Of a DNA stretch of 64,000 nt, positions 26,164 to 43,173 are shown in pieces. Positions within the stretch are counted from its first letter, which is position 1, and the number at the start of each line of letters is the position of its first letter. The notes beneath the pieces were generated by a model. That model was not told where the DNA came from, made no database searches, and saw only the letters and a list, made by a program, of their open reading frames with translations. The stretch lies in the NCBI RefSeq assembly GCF_025997855.1, contig NZ_AP026560.1, positions 359,501 to 423,500 on the forward strand, in the 5' to 3' direction. The stretch is from Deinococcus aetherius (GTDB taxonomy: Bacteria; Deinococcota; Deinococci; Deinococcales; Deinococcaceae). The translations under genes and the position numbers were made by a program.

Positions 26164-26792
26164 ATGGCGCAGATCAACGTCATCGGTCAAAACGGCGGTC
26201 GCTCCATCGAGCTCGACCTGCCGGAAGTGAACCCCCACGTGCTACACGAGGTCGTGACCTGGCAGCTCGCGGGCCGCCGTCGTGGCACGGCCAGCACCAA
26301 GACGCGCGCCGAGGTCAACCGCACCGGCAAGAAGATGTACAGCCAGAAGGGCACGGGTAACGCCCGTCACGGCGACCGCTCTGTGCCCACCTTCGTGGGC
26401 GGCGGCGTTGCGTTCGGCCCCAAGCCCCGCTCCTACGCCTACACCCTGCCCCGCAAGGTCCGGCAGCTCGGCCTGGCGATGGCCCTCGCCGACCGCCAGA
26501 GAAGTGGCAAGCTCCTCGCGGTGGACGGCTTCGGCCTCGACGGCAAGACCAAGGGCTTCGTCACCTGGGCTAAAGAGAACGGCATGGACGGCGGCGAGCG
26601 TGTGCTGATCGTCACCGACGACGCGCAGACCCGTCTGGCGGCGCGCAACGTCGCTTGGGCGACCGTGCTGCCCGTCGCGGGCCTGAACGTGTACGACATC
26701 CTGCGCCACGAGCGCCTGGTGATCGACGCGGTGGCGCTGGAGCCTGCTCAGACCGAAGTGCAGGCCGGTGCTGATGGGGAAGGGGCCGCGCA

Positions 26793-26796
<4 letters not shown>
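26164..26796 (+). CDS. rplD: 50S ribosomal protein L4
   Basis: L4 binds 23S rRNA domain I and lines the peptide exit tunnel; in enterobacteria it also represses its own operon. The product has 210 residues. The basic tunnel loop is visible at residues 40-80 ([35 protein letters not shown]). The C-terminal globular domain ends with [20 protein letters not shown] plus a short Ala/Gln tail. Its ATG is 1 nt after the rplC stop, and it overlaps rplW by 4 nt. Confidence 0.97.
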
Positions 26797-27927
<1,131 letters not shown>

Positions 27928-27939
27928 GGAGGGTAGAAG

Positions 27940-29394
<1,455 letters not shown>

Positions 29395-29395
<1 letters not shown>

Positions 29396-29806
29396 TGCTT
29401 CTTCCCAAGCGCACCAAGTTCCGTAAACAGCACCGTGGCCGGATGACCGGCGACGCCAAGGGCGGCGACTACGTGGCCTTCGGCGACTACGGCCTCGTTG
29501 CGCTGGAGCCCGCCTGGATTCGCTCCAACCAGATCGAGGCGTGCCGCATCGTGATGAGCCGCCACTTCCGGCGCGGCGGCAAGATCTACATCCGCATCTT
29601 CCCCGACAAGCCCGTGACCAAGAAGCCCGCCGAGACCCGAATGGGCAAAGGCAAGGGTGCGGTCGAGTTCTGGGTCAGCGTCGTGAAGCCGGGCCGCGTG
29701 ATGTTCGAGGTCTCCGGCGTGACCGAGGAGCAGGCCAAGGAGGCCTTCCGCCTCGCCGGGCACAAGCTCCCGATCCAGACCAAGATGGTCAAGCGCGAGG
29801 TCTACG

Positions 29807-29820
<14 letters not shown>
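29395..29820 (+). CDS. rplP: 50S ribosomal protein L16
   Basis: L16 is a late-assembly protein next to the A-site tRNA and the peptidyl transferase centre. The product is 141 residues from [18 protein letters not shown] use the ATG in TGATG, overlapping the rpsC stop, with GGAGGTGA 6 nt upstream. A GTG one codon earlier is also in frame but adds a residue unlike the family. Typical segments are [13 protein letters not shown] and [30 protein letters not shown]. It overlaps rpmC by 14 nt. Confidence 0.96.
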
Positions 29821-30015
<195 letters not shown>

Positions 30016-30019
<4 letters not shown>

Positions 30020-30300
30020 AAAAGACCTTCACGGGCGTCGTGGTGAGCGACAAGGCCGACAAGACGGTGAGCGTCAAGGTCGAGCGCCGCTTCACGCACC
30101 CCCTGTACGGCAAGGTCGTGACGCGCAGCAAGAAGTACGCCGCGCACGACGAGACCAATGAGTACCGAATCGGTGACCGCGTGGAGATCATCGCCGTGCG
30201 CCCGATCAGCAAGACGAAGACCTGGAAGGTCACCAAACTGATCGAGCGCCCGCGCGGCATCGAGACCACGGCGGTCGAGACCGAAGGGGGCCAGGCATGA
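30016..30300 (+). CDS. rpsQ: 30S ribosomal protein S17
   Basis: S17 is a primary 16S rRNA-binding protein of OB fold. The 94 residues begin [20 protein letters not shown] and include [23 protein letters not shown] and [18 protein letters not shown], the family blocks. The C-terminus carries a short acidic tail ([12 protein letters not shown]). Its start overlaps the rpmC stop and its stop overlaps the rplN start, both by the ATGA arrangement. Confidence 0.97.
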
Positions 30301-30700
30301 TCATGCCCCAGTCCCGCCTCGACGTGGCGGACAACAGCGGCGCACGCGAGATCATGTGCATTCGCGTGCTCAACAGCGGCATCGGCGGCAAGGGCCTGAC
30401 CACCGGCGGCGGCGGCAACAAGCGGTACGCCCACGTGGGGGACATCATCGTCGCCTCGGTCAAGGACGCGGCCCCGCGCGGCGGTGTGAAGGCCGGTGAC
30501 GTGGTGAAGGCCGTCGTCGTACGGACCAGCCACGCGATCAAGCGTGCCGACGGCTCGACCATCCGCTTCGACAAGAACGCCGCCGTCATCATCAACAACC
30601 AGGGCGAACCGCGCGGCACCCGCGTCTTCGGGCCGGTCGCCCGCGAACTGCGCGACCGCCGTTTCATGAAGATCGTGTCGCTCGCGCCGGAGGTGCTGTA

Positions 30701-30701
<1 letters not shown>
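30297..30701 (+). CDS. rplN: 50S ribosomal protein L14
   Basis: L14 contacts 16S rRNA across the subunit interface and is the docking site for the silencing factor RsfS. The product is 134 residues, [20 protein letters not shown], longer than the usual 122 because of a glycine-rich insertion [20 protein letters not shown] that is typical of this lineage. [21 protein letters not shown] and the C-terminal [16 protein letters not shown] are conserved. The start overlaps the rpsQ stop and the stop overlaps rplX by 1 nt. Confidence 0.96.
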
Positions 30702-31048
<347 letters not shown>

Positions 31049-31112
31049 TTCAGGGCCACGCCCCAGCGCGTGATCCCGGGCGACAAAGGCCGCCCGAAGA
31101 GAGGCAAGAGAC

Positions 31113-31652
<540 letters not shown>

Positions 31653-31661
31653 GGAAAGCTT

Positions 31662-31847
<186 letters not shown>

Positions 31848-32053
31848 CCCCGGCTGCACCCCGCCCAGCCCCACCCGGATACGAACCGCCCCCTTTTTAG
31901 GTGGTCATCGTCCGGGAAACGGGAAGGACCCAACAGAAGAAAGGGCTTGCCTCGGCTAAAAAGAGGCGGGACCAGGTTCTTTGGGAAGACTCGGGAGGTC
32001 CCCTTTGGGGTGGCCTCCCCCCCGCCCGGGGCCACCGCGCCCCTGGAGGAATC
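31848..32053 (+). other. Unusually long rpsZ-rpsH spacer with hairpin
   Basis: There is no gene in 206 nt where neighbouring junctions overlap or are under 65 nt. It contains GGGAGGTCCCC and GGGGTGGCCTCCC arms around a TTT loop (about 31991-32018) and an A-rich stretch (GGCTAAAAAGAGG). It ends with GGAGGA, the rpsH ribosome binding site. It may hold a regulatory structure or processing site. Confidence 0.5.
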
Positions 32054-32455
<402 letters not shown>

Positions 32456-32508
32456 TCGCCCCATCCCTGAACACGGGGTCTTTGCGACCCTGATACTTAA
32501 GGAGACCT

Positions 32509-33065
<557 letters not shown>

Positions 33066-33066
<1 letters not shown>

Positions 33067-33404
33067 TGGCGAACCTGACCGCAGAGCGCCGCAAGCTGCG
33101 CGCCCGCCGCAAGGTGCGCGTGGCCGCCGGGGACCGTCTCCGGCTGAGCGTGTTCCGCTCCAGCAAGCATATCTACGCCCAGATCATTGACGACCAGAGC
33201 GGCGTCACGCTGGCCGCCGCCTCAAGCAACGCCGTCAAGACGGGGACCAAGACCGACACCGCCGCCGCCGTCGGCCGGGCGCTGGCCGAGGCCGCCGCCG
33301 CCAAGGGCGTGAGGCAGGTTGTCTTCGACCGTGGGGGGTACAAGTACCACGGACGTGTGAAGGCGCTCGCGGACGCGGCGCGGGAGGGTGGCCTTGACTT
33401 CTAA
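33066..33404 (+). CDS. rplR: 50S ribosomal protein L18
   Basis: L18 binds 5S rRNA and anchors it in the central protuberance. The 112 residues include [35 protein letters not shown] (partly quoted) and the C-terminal [26 protein letters not shown], both diagnostic. The start ATGGCGAAC overlaps the rplF stop. Its last codons overlap the rpsE start region. Confidence 0.97.
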
Positions 33405-33933
33405 CCGTCGAAATGACCGTGAGCGCGAGACGAGCGAGTTCGAGGAGCGGATGCTCTTCGTCAACCGCACGTCCAAGACCTACCAGGGTGGCCGCCGCTT
33501 CCGCTTCGCCGCGCTCGTGATCCTCGGGGACCGCAATGGTCGCGTGGGCATGGGCATCGGCAAGGCGAAGGAGGTGCCCGTCGCCATCGAGAAGGCCAAG
33601 GCCATCGCGCGCAAGAACATGATCCAGGTGCCCGTGGAGAACGGCACCATTCCCCACGACATCGTGGGCGCGAACTCGACGAGCCGCGTGCTGCTCAAGC
33701 CCGCCGCCCCCGGCACGGGCGTGATCGCGGGCACCGTGCCCCGCTCCATCGCCGAACTCGCGGGCATCACCAACATGCTCTCGAAGGAACTTGGCAGCCG
33801 CAACAAGGTCAACGTGGCCTACGCGGTGTTCGACGGCCTTAGAAATCTCCGCACCGCCAAGCAGGTGCGCGCGATTCGTGGCGTGGACTTCGCTCCCGCC
33901 GCGCCCGTCACCCAGGCTGGAGGTGCCCAGTGA
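33394..33933 (+). CDS. rpsE: 30S ribosomal protein S5
   Basis: S5 lies at the mRNA entry and affects decoding fidelity. From the TTG start the protein has 179 residues, [17 protein letters not shown] prefer TTG because GGGAGGG ends 5 nt before it and the product then matches the short basic N-terminus of relatives. A GTG two codons earlier (33388) touches the Shine-Dalgarno itself. The domains show [27 protein letters not shown] and the second-domain block [29 protein letters not shown]. It overlaps the end of rplR by 11 nt. Confidence 0.94.
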   Translation: MTSNRRNDRERETSEFEERMLFVNRTSKTYQGGRRFRFAALVILGDRNGRVGMGIGKAKEVPVAIEKAKAIARKNMIQVPVENGTIPHDIVGANSTSRVLLKPAAPGTGVIAGTVPRSIAELAGITNMLSKELGSRNKVNVAYAVFDGLRNLRTAKQVRAIRGVDFAPAAPVTQAGGAQ

Positions 33934-34112
33934 CCACCTCCACCGTGAAAGTCACCCTGAGGCGCAGCGTCATCGGTCGTCCGAGTAATCAGGTCGAGAC
34001 CGTGAAGGCGCTGGGCCTGCGCAAGATCGGCGACACCCGTGAACTGGCGGATACACCCTCGGTGCGCGGCATGATCAAGACCGTGGAGCACCTCCTGGAG
34101 GTGGAAGCGTGA
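33930..34112 (+). CDS. rpmD: 50S ribosomal protein L30
   Basis: L30 is a small 23S rRNA-binding protein. The 60 residues, starting with GTG ([18 protein letters not shown]), contain the family pattern [29 protein letters not shown]. Length is standard. The GTG overlaps the rpsE stop (GTGA) and the stop overlaps the rplO ATG, so translation is coupled on both sides. Confidence 0.96.
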   Translation: MTTSTVKVTLRRSVIGRPSNQVETVKALGLRKIGDTRELADTPSVRGMIKTVEHLLEVEA

Positions 34113-34585
34113 AACTGCACGAACTTACCCCCGCGCCCGGCAGCCGCAAGAACCGCAAACGCGTGGGCCGTGGTCCCGGCGGCACCGACAAGACCGCCGG
34201 GCGCGGGCACAAGGGCCAGAAGGCACGCAGCGGCGCGGGCAAGGGCCAGTTCTTCGAGGGCGGCCGCTCGACGCTGATCAGCCGCCTGCCCAAGCGCGGC
34301 TTCAACAACATCGGCACGACGTACGAGGTCATCAACCTCTCGCAGCTCGCGGCCGTGGAGGGCGACACCCTCGACCGCGCCGCGCTGGAGCGGGCGGGGC
34401 TGGTGCGCCGCAAGAACCGTCCCCTCAAGCTCCTCGCCCGGGGTGAGGTGACCCGCGCCGTGACGATCCACGTCGATGCCGCCAGCGAGGCTGCCGTCCA
34501 GGCGGTGCAGGCGGCGGGCGGACGGGTCGTCCTGCCGGACGCCGGGGCGGACGCGGGCAGCGAGAACGCCGAGCAGGCGGGCTAA
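34109..34585 (+). CDS. rplO: 50S ribosomal protein L15
   Basis: L15 is a late-assembly protein of the 50S subunit with a long basic N-terminal extension. The 158 residues include [31 protein letters not shown] (partly quoted) and [20 protein letters not shown], the family signatures. The C-terminus has an Ala/Gly/Glu tail ([13 protein letters not shown]). The start overlaps the rpmD stop. secY begins 1 nt after the stop. Confidence 0.96.
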   Translation: MKLHELTPAPGSRKNRKRVGRGPGGTDKTAGRGHKGQKARSGAGKGQFFEGGRSTLISRLPKRGFNNIGTTYEVINLSQLAAVEGDTLDRAALERAGLVRRKNRPLKLLARGEVTRAVTIHVDAASEAAVQAVQAAGGRVVLPDAGADAGSENAEQAG

Positions 34586-34586
34586 C

Positions 34587-35912
<1,326 letters not shown>

Positions 35913-35927
35913 GATCCCTCCCTTGGA

Positions 35928-35956
35928 CCGCTCACCCGCGTGGTGGGCGGTTTTTT
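35928..35956 (+). terminator. Intrinsic terminator after secY
   Basis: CCGCTCACC and GGTGGGCGG form a 9-bp stem with one G-T pair, followed by six T. It separates the spc unit from adk. Confidence 0.88.
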
Positions 35957-36015
35957 GCGTTACCCGGGCACGAACAGGGCTGGGCAGGAACGTGCAGCAC
36001 TTCACCCTCGCGCCC

Positions 36016-36037
36016 TATGCTGTACACCCACAGGAGG
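36016..36037 (+). promoter_or_regulatory. Probable adk promoter -10 box and ribosome binding site
   Basis: TATGCT at 36016-36021 is followed by AGGAGG at 36032-36037, 5 nt before the GTG start. With the secY terminator just upstream, adk needs its own promoter. No good -35 box is seen. Confidence 0.45.
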
Positions 36038-36042
36038 CAGCA

Positions 36043-36636
36043 GTGACGCAACGCAAGAACAAGGTCGTGATCTTCCTCGGCCCGCCCGGCGCGGGCAAGG
36101 GGACCCAGGCCGAGCGCCTCGCCCGCGAGGGGGGTCTGACCAAGATCAGCACCGGGGACATCCTGCGTGACCATGTGGCGCGGGGCACCGAACTCGGGCG
36201 GCGGGTCAAACCCATCCTCGACGCCGGACAGCTCGTCCCCGACGACATTCTGATCGCCCTGATCCGTGACCGCCTCGCGGGAATGGAGCCCGTCAGGGTC
36301 ATCTTCGACGGCTTCCCCCGCACGACCGCGCAGGCGGAGGCGCTCGACATGCTGCTCGAGGAACTGGGCGCCCCGGTCAGCGCCGTGCCCCTCCTCGAAG
36401 TCCCCGACGAGGTGCTGATCGAGCGCATCGTCGAGCGCGGGCGGCAAGCGGTCGCCTCCGGGCAGACGCCCCGTGCGGACGACACCGAGGAGGTCGCGCG
36501 TAAGCGTCAGCAGGTCTACCGCGAGCAGACTCAGCCCCTGATCGACTACTACGGGGGGCGCAGCCACCTGCGGCATGTGGACGGGGTGGGCACGATGGAC
36601 GAGGTGTACGCCCGGATCATGGGGACGATGCCGTAA
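36043..36636 (+). CDS. adk: Adenylate kinase
   Basis: Adk equilibrates ATP, ADP and AMP. The 197-residue product, started by GTG (MTQRKNKVVIFLGPPGAGKG), has the P-loop GPPGAGKGTQ, the AMP-binding STGDILRD, the DGFPRTTAQAEAL loop and RADDTEEVARKR. The LID domain is the short form, without the four-cysteine zinc site. AGGAGG lies 5 nt upstream. It lies between secY and infA, the usual place, but the methionine aminopeptidase gene often found here is absent. Confidence 0.97.
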   Translation: MTQRKNKVVIFLGPPGAGKGTQAERLAREGGLTKISTGDILRDHVARGTELGRRVKPILDAGQLVPDDILIALIRDRLAGMEPVRVIFDGFPRTTAQAEALDMLLEELGAPVSAVPLLEVPDEVLIERIVERGRQAVASGQTPRADDTEEVARKRQQVYREQTQPLIDYYGGRSHLRHVDGVGTMDEVYARIMGTMP

Positions 36637-36758
36637 GGGGCGATGTTGGGGACGCGGCAGAGCGCCGAGGCTCCCGCGTCCCTGTTCTTGCCGTCTTCGA
36701 GGGCCGAAGTGTGACCCGCGCTTGCCTCTTCCCGGGAAGCCGTGCTAACTTTTCCTTT

Positions 36759-36780
36759 GGCTTGTACCAAGCCTGGAGGT
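36759..36780 (+). promoter_or_regulatory. Hairpin and Shine-Dalgarno site before infA
   Basis: GGCTTG-tac-CAAGCC is a perfect 6-bp hairpin with a 3-nt loop. It ends 1 nt before GGAGGT, the presumed infA ribosome binding site. It may influence initiation of infA. Confidence 0.4.
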
Positions 36781-36783
36781 TGC

Positions 36784-37041
<258 letters not shown>

Positions 37042-37151
37042 GCCGACGGGCACGGGTACCCAACAGATTCCGCGCGAGGGCCAGTGTGCCGGGGCGGGGG
37101 GTCGAGCGCTGCCGGGCGCGCCACCATGATGGGTGGTGACGTGAGGCGGCT

Positions 37152-37278
<127 letters not shown>

Positions 37279-37279
37279 G

Positions 37280-38059
<780 letters not shown>

Positions 38060-38197
38060 CGGCGCGGCCTGCGCGGCCCACCTGCCCCGCCCCCGTTGCG
38101 TCCGAGACGCTGAAGCCGCACCACCGGCGAGGAGGCGGGCACCAGAGGGCCGCAGACCCGGCTCATGCACGTGCGTGGGCCAAAGAGGAGTGAGTAC

Positions 38198-38818
<621 letters not shown>

Positions 38819-38829
38819 GGGAGGCCCCA

Positions 38830-39834
<1,005 letters not shown>

Positions 39835-39887
39835 GCCCTTCCGGGCGGGACTGACCCTCTCGCCCGATTTTCCCAAGGAGAATTCCC

Positions 39888-40238
<351 letters not shown>

Positions 40239-40257
40239 GTTTCGACATGTTCAGTGG

Positions 40258-40280
40258 CCCCGCTTCGGCGGGGTTTTTCT
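40258..40280 (+). terminator. Intrinsic terminator after rplQ
   Basis: CCCCGC-ttcg-GCGGGG, a 6-bp stem with a UUCG-type tetraloop, followed by TTTTTCT. It is located at the junction with the convergent methyltransferase gene. Confidence 0.9.
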
Positions 40281-41019
40281 ATTTGGCCCGGGCTATCACA
40301 ATGAATTCGCCGTCCCCTTGCCCGACAGGCTCACGCTGCCACCCACCGAAAATGTGTTCGATCTCGAACCCGGCCCGCTCCAGGGAGGAACGCAGGGTTT
40401 CCTCGGGGCGGAAGCGGAGAGTCCCCAGGGAAAACAGCTCCTCCTTGCCACCGGAAAAGATGTAGTGGGTGAGGAAGGTGACCAACTCGCCCGCGACCTC
40501 GGTGACCTCCGTCCAGCTCACGACTTCACGCCCATCCGGCAAGGTGGCCTCCTCGCGGGAGTCGGTGGGATTCCAGGCTTCCCAACCACGCGCCCTGGGG
40601 TCACGCGAGTCGAAAATGAGCCGCCCGCCGGGAACCAGGGCGCGGCGCAGGTGGGCCAGGGTCACGTCCCATTCCGCGTCGTCCACGATGAATTGCGCGA
40701 CGTGGCTGGTCATCAGGGCGAGGTCGAAGGGGACGGAGGGCAGCACGTCGGCCTTGCCCTCCAGCCAGACCACCCGTTCCGCGCCCGGCTTGGCCCTTGC
40801 GGCGTCGAGGGAGGCGCGAGCGGGATCAACGCCTGTGACCGTGTGGCCCGCCTCCGCCAGTGCCAGGGTGATGCGGCCCGTCCCGCAGCCCACGTCCGCC
40901 ACCCGGACGGCGGGCGTCTCGTTCGCCAGCGCGAGGAAAAGGGCTTCTGGGGGACCCCACGGGTACAGAGCGTCGTAGACGGGCACGAGTCGGGGGTCAG
41001 TGAATTCAGCATTCTCCAC
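40279..41019 (-). CDS. SAM-dependent methyltransferase, class I
   Basis: A 246-residue class I methyltransferase. Motif I is VADVGCGTGRITLALAEAG, with VTGVDPARASLDAA as motif II. The later block LRRALVPGGRLIFDSRDPRARG is the usual small-molecule methyltransferase strand-turn. The substrate is not predictable. I start at GTG (MENAEFTDPRLVPVYDALYP): it lies 6 nt after a TACGGT box with TGTGGA 17 nt further up, a complete leaderless promoter. The in-frame ATG 13 codons earlier would read through that promoter. The gene is divergent from the hydrolase and converges on rplQ. Confidence 0.88.
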   Translation of the reverse strand: MENAEFTDPRLVPVYDALYPWGPPEALFLALANETPAVRVADVGCGTGRITLALAEAGHTVTGVDPARASLDAARAKPGAERVVWLEGKADVLPSVPFDLALMTSHVAQFIVDDAEWDVTLAHLRRALVPGGRLIFDSRDPRARGWEAWNPTDSREEATLPDGREVVSWTEVTEVAGELVTFLTHYIFSGGKEELFSLGTLRFRPEETLRSSLERAGFEIEHIFGGWQREPVGQGDGEFIVIARAK

Positions 41020-41025
41020 GGCACA

Positions 41026-41054
41026 ACCGTAAGGGGGTGGCTCGCCCCTCCACA
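41026..41054 (-). promoter_or_regulatory. Promoter of the methyltransferase gene (leaderless)
   Basis: TGTGGA (41049-41054) and TACGGT (41026-41031), 17 nt apart; 6 nt to the GTG start. Confidence 0.6.
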
Positions 41055-41079
41055 TCACCTTTCTGGCTTAGCCCTTCCG

Positions 41080-41085
41080 TATCCT
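41080..41085 (+). promoter_or_regulatory. -10 box of the RBBP9-like hydrolase gene (leaderless)
   Basis: TATCCT, 6 nt, ATG. Confidence 0.55.
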
Positions 41086-41091
41086 GCCCCC

Positions 41092-41670
41092 ATGACCCCC
41101 ACCCTCGTCATCGTCCCCGGCCTCGGGGACAGCGGCCCGGAACATTGGCAGACCCTCTGGACCGAGAAGTTCGGCGCGGCGCGCGTGCGGCAGGATGACC
41201 CGGAGGCGCCTACTGCCGAGGCGTGGGCGACGCGGCTTCAGGAGGTGGTCGAGGCGACGCCGGGCGAACTTGTGCTCGTCGGGCACTCGTGTGGCGTGCT
41301 GACCATCGTCCACTGGGCGCGGTTGTACGGGGGGAACGAGCGGGTGCGGGGTGCGATGCTCGTCAGCCCCACCGACGCCGAGCAGGCGAACATGGGCGAA
41401 CTGGCTCCCGCCGTCCTCCCGCTCGCCCCGGTGCCGCTCGCGCCGCTGCCCTTCCCGGCCCTGGTCGTCGCCAGCGAGAACGACCCCTACGTGAGCTTCG
41501 AGCGGGCCGAGACCTTCGCCGACGCCTGGGAGGCCGCCTTCATCACGGCGGGCGAGGTCGGGCACATCAACGTGGCGAGCGGGCACGGCGAGTGGGAGGA
41601 CGGCGAAATCCTGCTCAGCGAGGCCCTGCACGCCTGGACGCCGCCGGAGATCACGCGCTTCCGGGCATAG
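41092..41670 (+). CDS. Serine hydrolase of the RBBP9/YdeN alpha/beta family
   Basis: A 192-residue compact alpha/beta hydrolase. The N-terminal VIVPGLGDSGPEHWQTLW is the RBBP9/YdeN signature. The nucleophile elbow is GHSCG (S66), the acid is the Asp of SENDPYVS (D131), and the base is a His in GHINVASGHGEW. Members hydrolyse esters or peptides; the physiological substrate of bacterial versions is unknown. The start is supported by a TATCCT box 6 nt upstream. A strong bidirectional terminator follows directly and is shared with trxA. Confidence 0.88.
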   Translation: MTPTLVIVPGLGDSGPEHWQTLWTEKFGAARVRQDDPEAPTAEAWATRLQEVVEATPGELVLVGHSCGVLTIVHWARLYGGNERVRGAMLVSPTDAEQANMGELAPAVLPLAPVPLAPLPFPALVVASENDPYVSFERAETFADAWEAAFITAGEVGHINVASGHGEWEDGEILLSEALHAWTPPEITRFRA

Positions 41671-41675
41671 GAAAA

Positions 41676-41708
41676 GGGCCGCATCCACGCACGGATGCGG
41701 CCCTTCTT
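41676..41708. terminator. Bidirectional terminator between the hydrolase gene and trxA
   Basis: GGGCCGCATCC and GGATGCGGCCC form a perfect 11-bp stem with a 6-nt loop. It is followed by TTCTT on the plus strand and TTTTC on the minus strand. Confidence 0.9.
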
Positions 41709-41717
41709 CAAGGAGCT

Positions 41718-42056
41718 TCAGTTGGCTGTCGCGGCGGCGGGCTGGGCGTACTTGTCGAGGAGGGCCTCGAAGGCGCGCTTGGGCTGAGCGCCCACCATGC
41801 CCTCGACGGGCTGGCCGTCCTTGAAAAGGATCAGGGTGGGGATGCTCATGACGCGGAACTGGCCCTGGGTGACGGGGTTGTCGTCCACGTTGAGCTTGCC
41901 GATCTTGACCCGGCCCTCGTACTGCCCGGCGAGTTCCTCGACCACGGGGGCGATGATGCGGCAGGGACCACACCACGGCGCCCAGAAATCGACCAGGGTC
42001 AGGCCCTCGCCCGTCTCGGTCTTAAAGTTGCTGTCCGTGAGTTCCACAGGCTTCAT
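41718..42056 (-). CDS. trxA: Thioredoxin
   Basis: A 112-residue thioredoxin that reduces protein disulfides in the cytosol. The redox site WCGPC (C29, C32) follows the conserved VDFWAPWCGPCR segment. The cis-proline is in SIPTLILFKDG, and VEGMVGAQPKRAFEALLDKY forms the last strand and helix. The C-terminal PAAATAN is a short extra tail. The start MKPVELTDSNF is supported by TAGACT 6 nt upstream (leaderless). It is monocistronic; thioredoxin reductase is not adjacent. Confidence 0.97.
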   Translation of the reverse strand: MKPVELTDSNFKTETGEGLTLVDFWAPWCGPCRIIAPVVEELAGQYEGRVKIGKLNVDDNPVTQGQFRVMSIPTLILFKDGQPVEGMVGAQPKRAFEALLDKYAQPAAATAN

Positions 42057-42062
42057 GAGGCC

Positions 42063-42068
42063 AGTCTA
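42063..42068 (-). promoter_or_regulatory. -10 box of trxA (leaderless)
   Basis: TAGACT on the minus strand, 6 nt before the ATG. Confidence 0.6.
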
Positions 42069-42139
42069 CCCCCGGGGGCCGGGGGCGGATAGGGACGAGA
42101 TGGACAGTGGCTAACCTGCCGTTCATGCCCCGGGGACGC

Positions 42140-42145
42140 TAGCGT
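42140..42145 (+). promoter_or_regulatory. -10 box of the DUF309 gene (leaderless)
   Basis: TAGCGT followed by six G and the ATG. Confidence 0.5.
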
Positions 42146-42151
42146 GGGGGG

Positions 42152-42502
42152 ATGAGGGAGACGCTGAGGGAGGACCTGCGGGCGGGCGCCCGGCTCTTCG
42201 ACTCTGGCGAGTGGTGGGAGGCCCACGAGGCTTGGGAGGGCCCCTGGATGCGGGCGAGCGGCGACGAGCGGCACTTCATCCAGGCGCTGATCCTGCTGGC
42301 CGCCGCGCTGCACAAACGCTGGCACCACGGGAGCCTCGCGCACCGCAACTTCCACAAGGCCGAGAGCTACCTGGACCGCCTGCCCCCCGAGTACGGCGGG
42401 GTGAACCTCGCCCGGTTGCGCGCGGAGGTATGGGCGGCGCTGCACGACCCGGCCCTGCGCCCGGGGGTCGGGGGCTCCTCGACCTCTCCGAACGGGCATT
42501 GA
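42152..42502 (+). CDS. DUF309-family protein
   Basis: A 116-residue alpha-helical protein of the DUF309 (YpuF-like) family. The signature is LFDSGEWWEAHEAWEGPW near the N-terminus, with a second His-rich helix (LAAALHKRWHHGSLAHRNFHKA). The conserved His and Glu suggest a metal-binding or hydrolytic pocket, but no activity is established for the family. The last 15 residues are Gly/Ser/Pro-rich. The gene has its own leaderless promoter; the following NYN gene starts 75 nt later with a separate promoter region. Confidence 0.85.
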   Translation: MRETLREDLRAGARLFDSGEWWEAHEAWEGPWMRASGDERHFIQALILLAAALHKRWHHGSLAHRNFHKAESYLDRLPPEYGGVNLARLRAEVWAALHDPALRPGVGGSSTSPNGH

Positions 42503-42511
42503 GGGAACGGG

Positions 42512-42541
42512 CGGACCTCCCTTATCCTGTGCGGAGGTCCG
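42512..42541 (+). promoter_or_regulatory. Palindrome enclosing the -10 box of the NYN gene
   Basis: CGGACCTCC (42512-42520) and GGAGGTCCG (42533-42541) are perfect 9-bp inverted arms around a 12-nt centre. The centre contains TATCCT (42523-42528), the likely -10 box of the NYN-plsX unit. There is no T-run, so an operator is more likely than a terminator. Confidence 0.5.
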
Positions 42542-42576
42542 TCCGCTGTTCGGCGGCAGACATGAAAGGCAAACTG

Positions 42577-43173
42577 ATGATGGAACGCATCGCACTCTTT
42601 ATTGACGGCGCAAACGTGTACGCGGCGGCCAAGCGCCTCGGGTGGAACTTCGACCACCGCAAGATTCTGGAGCACTTCGGGGGGTACGGGACCCTCCACA
42701 ACGCCTTTTACTACACGGCGGTCCCGCTGCCGATGGACGACAAGCAGAAGCGGTTCATCGACGCCCTGACGTACATGGGCTACACCGTCCGCACCCGCCC
42801 CCTGCGCGAGTCCACCGACGAGCACGGCGACACCCAGCGCCGGGCGAGCCTCGACATCGAGATCGTGACCGACCTGCTGACTACCGACGCGCGCTACGAC
42901 ACGGCGGTGCTGCTGACCGGGGACGGCGACTTCGAACGCCCGGTCGAGGTGTTGCGGGCGCGTGGCAAGCGGGTGATCGTGGCGAGCATCCCCGAGATGA
43001 CGAGCTACGAGCTGCGTAACGCCGCCGACCAGTACATCGACTTCAAGGACATCCGCGAGTACGTCGAGCGGCCCGGCTACCGCCTCCCCAGCGAGCAACG
43101 GGGCGAGACGCGCGGCGAGAGCACCCGTCCGTACTACGTGACGGCCCCCCTCAGCGACGCCGATGACCGCTGA
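42577..43173 (+). CDS. NYN-domain protein of the LabA/DUF88 family
   Basis: A 198-residue NYN (PIN-like) protein. The acidic active-site residues are in ALFIDGANVYAAAKRLG near the start, in RRASLDIEIVTDLL and in LLTGDGDFERPVEVL. The LabA/DUF88 pattern continues with KRVIVASIPEMTSYELRNAADQYIDF. NYN proteins are predicted RNases that process RNA. The start I use has AAAGG 7 nt upstream; an in-frame ATG five codons earlier and one a codon later are also possible. The C-terminal 40 residues are Arg/Glu-rich and probably unstructured. It overlaps plsX by 11 nt. Confidence 0.87.
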   Translation: MMERIALFIDGANVYAAAKRLGWNFDHRKILEHFGGYGTLHNAFYYTAVPLPMDDKQKRFIDALTYMGYTVRTRPLRESTDEHGDTQRRASLDIEIVTDLLTTDARYDTAVLLTGDGDFERPVEVLRARGKRVIVASIPEMTSYELRNAADQYIDFKDIREYVERPGYRLPSEQRGETRGESTRPYYVTAPLSDADDR

